Shown here one piece after another: positions 60,321 through 64,000 of a stretch of 64,000 nt of DNA (its first letter is position 1; each line of letters opens with the position of its first letter). Where the stretch lies: the NCBI GenBank assembly GCA_027382625.1, contig JAJKFJ010022081.1, forward strand, positions 1 to 64,000. Direction: 5' to 3'. The translations under genes were made by a program, and so were the position numbers. Source of the stretch: Tetmemena sp. SeJ-2015 (Eukaryota; Ciliophora; Spirotrichea; Sporadotrichida; Oxytrichidae). Under the pieces are notes generated by a model. That model worked only from the letters and a program-made list of their open reading frames with translations, ran no database searches and was not told the DNA's origin.

Positions 60321-61534
60321 ACATATCTCGTTTACTGAGGTAGGGCTCCCACCTTTTCGTGCATGTTTAAGTGGATCTCTATTTACTGTTTTGTTCTTGG
60401 CCCGCTTTTATAAGGAAGATTACCTTTTGGGCCAAAACAGGCCGGTTTTCCTCTCCCCCTTCACCTTTTTTTCGGCGTCCTGAATGAACACCCCGTCCCC
60501 TTTTGTTGCTTCTCAGGATTTTATCGCTCTTTTTGGAGATACCGACTGCGATTACCTTCAGTCAATCTCTTAAACCCCCGGGTTTTCCCTTTTTCCCAAA
60601 AACCCAAAAGATACGCCAGCTTTTTTTTGAAAAACACCCGTTTTTTCCATTTGGAAACTCTCACGTATTTTAACCCCAAGCTTTCAAGGAACCGGGTGGC
60701 CCGAGATAGCGGGGGGGTTTACGTGAAATAATCTTTGGAGAGCTCATCGAAGCCAAAGGTAAAAATAGGGAAAGGGGGAAATAGAGTTCCCGTCTTTTTG
60801 AGCAAAAAAGGAAGAAGGCACTTAGACTACTTAAAGCATGCCTGCTTATATCTTTTTGGGGCAGAGGGAGGCCCTGGTTAAGATATTTGGGCTTTAAATT
60901 TTCAAGGGGGAAAAAGAAGAATTTCTTTTGTATTTAAAATTCCTTCTCCCAAATATAAATCATTTGGGTTTTCAACCAAGTAAATTTTAAATATTTTTTA
61001 AAATATAAAAAAAAAAATTTTAAAAAAACAAAAATTTTTTTAATTTTTCTATTTAATTTAATTTTTTTAATTTCCCCCTTATCTAAATTGGCATTAGTAC
61101 AATTCGAGTGGAAAATAAAGTACCCTTTAATGACCGAGCACCAGTGTACCAATGAACTAATGAACCAATTAAAAATCACTTCCAATTGGTGTTTTATTTA
61201 ATTAATGGTAAGGTTTTGTTTTAAAAAAACATTTTCTTTATTTTTTGTTCTCATTTAAATCCCATCTAGAATTAAAAATATCATTCCAACGAAATAGACA
61301 AACCCTCCCATCAGATCACTTAAATCGGTTATTTCAAAGTAAATTTAACTTTTGACTTTCCCCTGATTTTTAGAATAAAAGTTTATGTGGGAAATTACGA
61401 ATAATATTGTATTTTAAATGTTTTTCTTTCTTTGTAAGCGCAAAAACATAAGTTATAATGAAAAACATAGACTTTTTTTGACACTTACTTTTTAAAAGTT
61501 AAAATTGGTTTTATAATCGTGCGGGGGGGGGGAT

Positions 61535-61687
61535 TGGTGGCACTTCCCCAGACCGCACGTGCGGTGGGGGGATTGGTACCCCTTCCCCAGACCGCACGTG
61601 CGGTGGGGGGATTGGTACCCCTTCCCCAGACCGCACGTGCGGTGGGGGGATTGGTAGCACTTCCCCAGACCGCACGTGCGGTGCGGG
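61535..61687. repeat. Right iteron cluster: four 39 bp tandem units with a 14 bp palindrome
   Basis: The perfect palindrome ACCGCACGTGCGGT occurs at 61552-61565, 61591-61604, 61630-61643 and 61669-61682, exactly 39 bases apart. Between copies lies GGGGGATTGGTACCCCTTCC or a close variant. The units abut directly with no unique spacers. A symmetric CACGTG core suggests a binding site for a dimeric protein. Confidence 0.85.
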
Positions 61688-61698
61688 ACCCACCCCCC

Positions 61699-62456
61699 AA
61701 ATAAAGTATATAAGTCTAATTATAATTCTGGCCTGGGGCGAAAGCTAGATCTCTAATTATGTACTTAAGACTGGTTCCTTATAAAAAGTGATTATAAATT
61801 CTGAGTTAAATTTAAATCCTAGAAGAACTCGATCTAGAGGAGCCTTCGTAGGACCTGCTATCTGTTTCTGACTCTTCCAAAATACTGGTTAGCTCATTCC
61901 CATTCACTAGTTATCATTAAAAATACTATGATAATAAAGCATATTTTTAATTCACGTGAGAATTACTGGGGTCAGAGGGGTCTCCGCCCAACAAATGCGA
62001 ACATTATTTGCAGCCCATAGTTTTTGTTAACTGAGTGATTACTTTTTAATTATTGCAGCACGCAAATATATAACCACCCTCATTAGATGATATAAATAGA
62101 GAATTAAAGAGAAAACTTATTTTAATGTCTCTTCTAATTTTATTATTTACAAACTCGCACAATTTCACCTACAGCACGAATCCTTATTTCAAAAAATTGT
62201 CTGCTCTCCTATTTATCATATTCTGTATCGACCAAAAATTATATAACTTGAAGAAGAATTTTTCAAAATAGAATTCATTTTAGCTATTTTTGTTTTTGAA
62301 TCGATAAAGAATTTTCCATTAATAGCTGAATTTTATGAATAGGCAATATGTATTTTTACTTGTTATATAAGCCGAAGAAAAAAGATTTTACTACTTTAAA
62401 ATAGAGTAAGTAAAAATTGTTATGAATATGATAAATTAAAAATAGCTTAGTTTTCC
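61699..62456. other. AT-rich intergenic spacer right of the element
   Basis: About 760 bases, strongly AT-rich from 62030 on. Many TGA in all frames. No gene, repeat or RNA recognised. It would hold the 3' flank of the kinase gene. Confidence 0.5.
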
Positions 62457-64000
62457 TCAGTTTTTGAATAGCTTAATGGATTTGGATATCTTTTCTTCTA
62501 TAGATTTCTTAGTTTAGCTTTCCTTTTCTATTTCTTCAATTTTAGCCAGCAAATCTTCTTTAGTGTTGTTCTAGTTCTGAGCTAAGAGTGCAGTCTCTTT
62601 GAGTATTTCAATTAGTTATAAGAATATGATCTCTTGAGTTTGAATCTGCTCTTGAGAAATTAGCTCTGATTTTGAGCTTATATCCTGCAACTCAGCCTGC
62701 CCATCTTAAAAATAAACACTATAAAATATAATACGCTACTATAACTTGCTTGATATTTTTATGGCTTTAGTTTTTCAATCTTCTGAGCTGCTAAATTGAA
62801 GAAAGCTGATCTTGCAAAAGCCTTATAAGATCTATCTCAATGAAATTTAAAACAATTTTAAGTTTAAAAAAGAAATTGTTGAGAGACTGCATGGATTCAA
62901 TTTGTGAGAGGAAGTAAAGTTCAATAGTGTAGAGATTCTATACGCATTTTGAACTATCAATGCAAATTAAGTAAAAATGGAAACAAAATAGAGCAAAGCT
63001 AGTGAGCGTTGAAGAACTCGTAACTTTCTAGGAGTTCATCTTAGTAAAATAAAGGAGCAGTTCGAGCTAGATATCAATAATCATTTAATGAAAGCTCTAT
63101 GTTTTCTATAATAAATTGTATTGTATTTTTCTAGAGGGAATAATTGATCAATAGTTCGAGCCGGGGTTTATCTTAGACTATAATGTAATTATTGATATCA
63201 AAGTGCAAATAAGTTGGGTATAATTAATTTCATTATTAATACTTATAATCATGCGAAATTTTAACCTTAAACAGGCAATCTAAAGTCTTCTAGGAAGGTG
63301 GACTTGACGTCTGTCTCATATTCTCTGAATTTTATACATTTAAGTGCTTCCTCTATCAGATAACTGAGTGTTAGTTTCATAGGTTGCTTGAATTATTAAC
63401 TCTTGTTTACTACCTTTTTAAAGGTTCTGATACCTGTCTATCTTACAATGTCTTGTTGCGAATTATACTTGCATCATCGTTCACTTTCACACTAGTATTC
63501 CTCTGGTTTCATAATCGCATTCAAGTATGATTGCAACTATAGAACAAATGTCCCACTGCACTGAACCGCTTGAGCGTTGTCTCTATGTGGGAGTAGCCTG
63601 CAGTTCTTGCACCGATGCTTTCCTCAATGTTTTTCATCTTCTCAACTCTGTTGAATGTCGTATGAACAGTTGCCTCTGACTGGTTCAAGTTTATCATGAT
63701 GTTCTCTGGCTTGAGATCTCTGTGCACGAATCCCAACCCATGCAACTCCATCACTCCTCTACAGAGGTCAGTGAGAATGCAGTAGTATATTGTTGCGCTC
63801 GTGCTGAGTAAATTCTCTAAGGTGATTCTCCATTTAGGAAGGGGATGCGATGTAATCATGATCGATAAGAACACCAGCAATGTTTTGCAATATGAAGTAA
63901 TGTCCCTCGCTTCTCTCAACCCTGTCAGTTCGTTCGCGAACTCAAGACCTCTCTCTCCTGTCTTGAACAAGCGTATCGTAAACGGGAAATTGTAAGCAAA
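62457..64000 (-). CDS. Protein kinase with coiled-coil C terminus (N terminus off the right edge)
   Basis: The kinase catalytic loop is unmistakable: LTDLCRGVMELHGLGF then [16 protein letters not shown] at about 63790-63680. Upstream, the alpha-C/hinge region is split by frame changes near 63830-63800 (FTQHERNNI before the loop, DHDYIASPSQMENHL in another frame). Downstream, KMKNIEESIGARTAGYSHIE TTLKRFSAVGHLF is in frame at 63660-63540, but the expected DFG motif is not seen, so an IES or a missing segment lies there. Further minus-strand pieces include LLESYEFFNAHQLCSILF (63.02 kb) and IELYFLSQIESMQSLNNF (62.9 kb). A coiled coil (ISQEQIQTQEIIFLQLIEIL; DLLAKIEEIEKESQTKKSIE) ends at TGA 62459-62457. 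One gene is assumed; the tail could belong to another. Confidence 0.65.

Larger units (their letters stand above)
57782..61698. mobile_element. 3.9 kb element with ~470 bp terminal inverted repeats and GC-rich iterons
   Basis: Both ends carry GGGGGGTGGGTCCCG (left, plus strand; right, reverse complement) followed by GC-rich iterons. After these comes a longer AT-rich arm matched in inverse orientation. The left arm at about 58110-58255 (AATCAGGGG ... AAATAACCGATTTAAGTGATC ... GGATTTAAATGAGAACAAA) pairs almost base for base with about 61235-61380. The ends sit in AT-rich flanks; an exact target duplication is not clear (left ATTAA, right AAATAA). The interior (58.3-61.2 kb) has local G/C runs unlike the rest of the window, and degraded reading frames on both strands. 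No transposase motif is recognisable. Likely a germline-limited transposon or its non-autonomous derivative; class unknown. Confidence 0.78.

Noticed and set aside
60019..60483. 154-codon plus-strand ORF in the element as a real gene
   Set aside because: Its Cys/Trp/Ser-rich composition looks antisense; the minus strand here gives more protein-like blocks in adjacent frames.
61535..61687. Possible CRISPR array
   Set aside because: Units are adjacent 39 bp tandem repeats without unique spacers, inside a transposon end of a eukaryote.

Overview
The window reads as germline (micronuclear) DNA of a hypotrich/spirotrich ciliate of the Oxytricha-Stylonychia type. Two things in the sequence show this. 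First, real genes read only if TAA and TAG are glutamine and TGA is the sole stop; for example the TFIIH p44 gene opens with a glutamine run written in CAG, CAA and TAG. Second, conserved reading frames are cut by short AT-rich inserts that lack GT..AG ends. Each insert is bounded by a direct repeat of 3-8 bases, and removing one repeat copy plus the insert restores the expected protein. That is the layout of macronuclear-destined segments (MDSs), internal eliminated sequences (IESs) and pointers. I place 21 such junctions to the base, and more must exist. Ordinary GT..AG introns of 25-80 bases occur in the same genes. All junctions I resolved are in linear order; I found no proven scrambling. 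Species is not determinable from the window.

Layout. 1-1.9 kb: MCM4 helicase (-, runs off the left edge). 2.1-3.95 kb: TFIIH p44/SSL1 (+). 4.2-6.8 kb: Ser/Asn/Gln-rich protein (+). 7.2-9.2 kb: peroxisomal acyl-CoA oxidase with C-terminal AKL (+). 9.45-13.5 kb: a TPR protein and a protein with two cyclic-nucleotide-binding domains (+). 13.7-21.2 kb: a small ORF and two large disordered proteins (+), one hol​ding a tandemly duplicated IES. 21.3-23.9 kb: unknown basic protein (-). 23.9-30.9 kb: a disordered protein, a RING-finger protein and a basic nuclear-like protein (+). 30.9-35.6 kb: a DOMON-like secreted/membrane protein and a multi-pass membrane protein (+). 35.57-36.39 kb: a 0.8 kb MITE-like element. 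36.4-38.4 kb: Rab-like GTPase, a small membrane protein and an acidic nuclear-like protein (+). 38.6-40.1 kb: membrane J-domain protein and a small protein (-). 40.2-42.9 kb: coiled-coil protein (+). 43.0-46.2 kb: three minus-strand genes, two of them with signal peptides (a Cys-rich type I membrane protein and an ML/NPC2-like lipid-binding protein). 46.6-48.6 kb: Cys-rich secreted or anchored protein (+). 48.7-57.1 kb: TRP/polycystin-like cation channel and a calcium-dependent protein kinase (-). 57.78-61.70 kb: a 3.9 kb element with about 470 bp terminal inverted repeats carrying GC-rich palindromic iterons. 62.5-64 kb: protein kinase with coiled-coil tail (-, runs off the right edge).

The genes do not form a pathway. 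They are housekeeping, signalling and surface genes that would each end up on separate small macronuclear chromosomes. The shared biology is the DNA-elimination architecture: tens-of-bases IESs within genes, larger inverted-repeat elements between genes, and one IES that has itself been tandemly copied. Two single-base frame breaks in otherwise conserved genes (MCM4 Walker A, acyl-CoA oxidase) are either sequence errors or germline-allele lesions.
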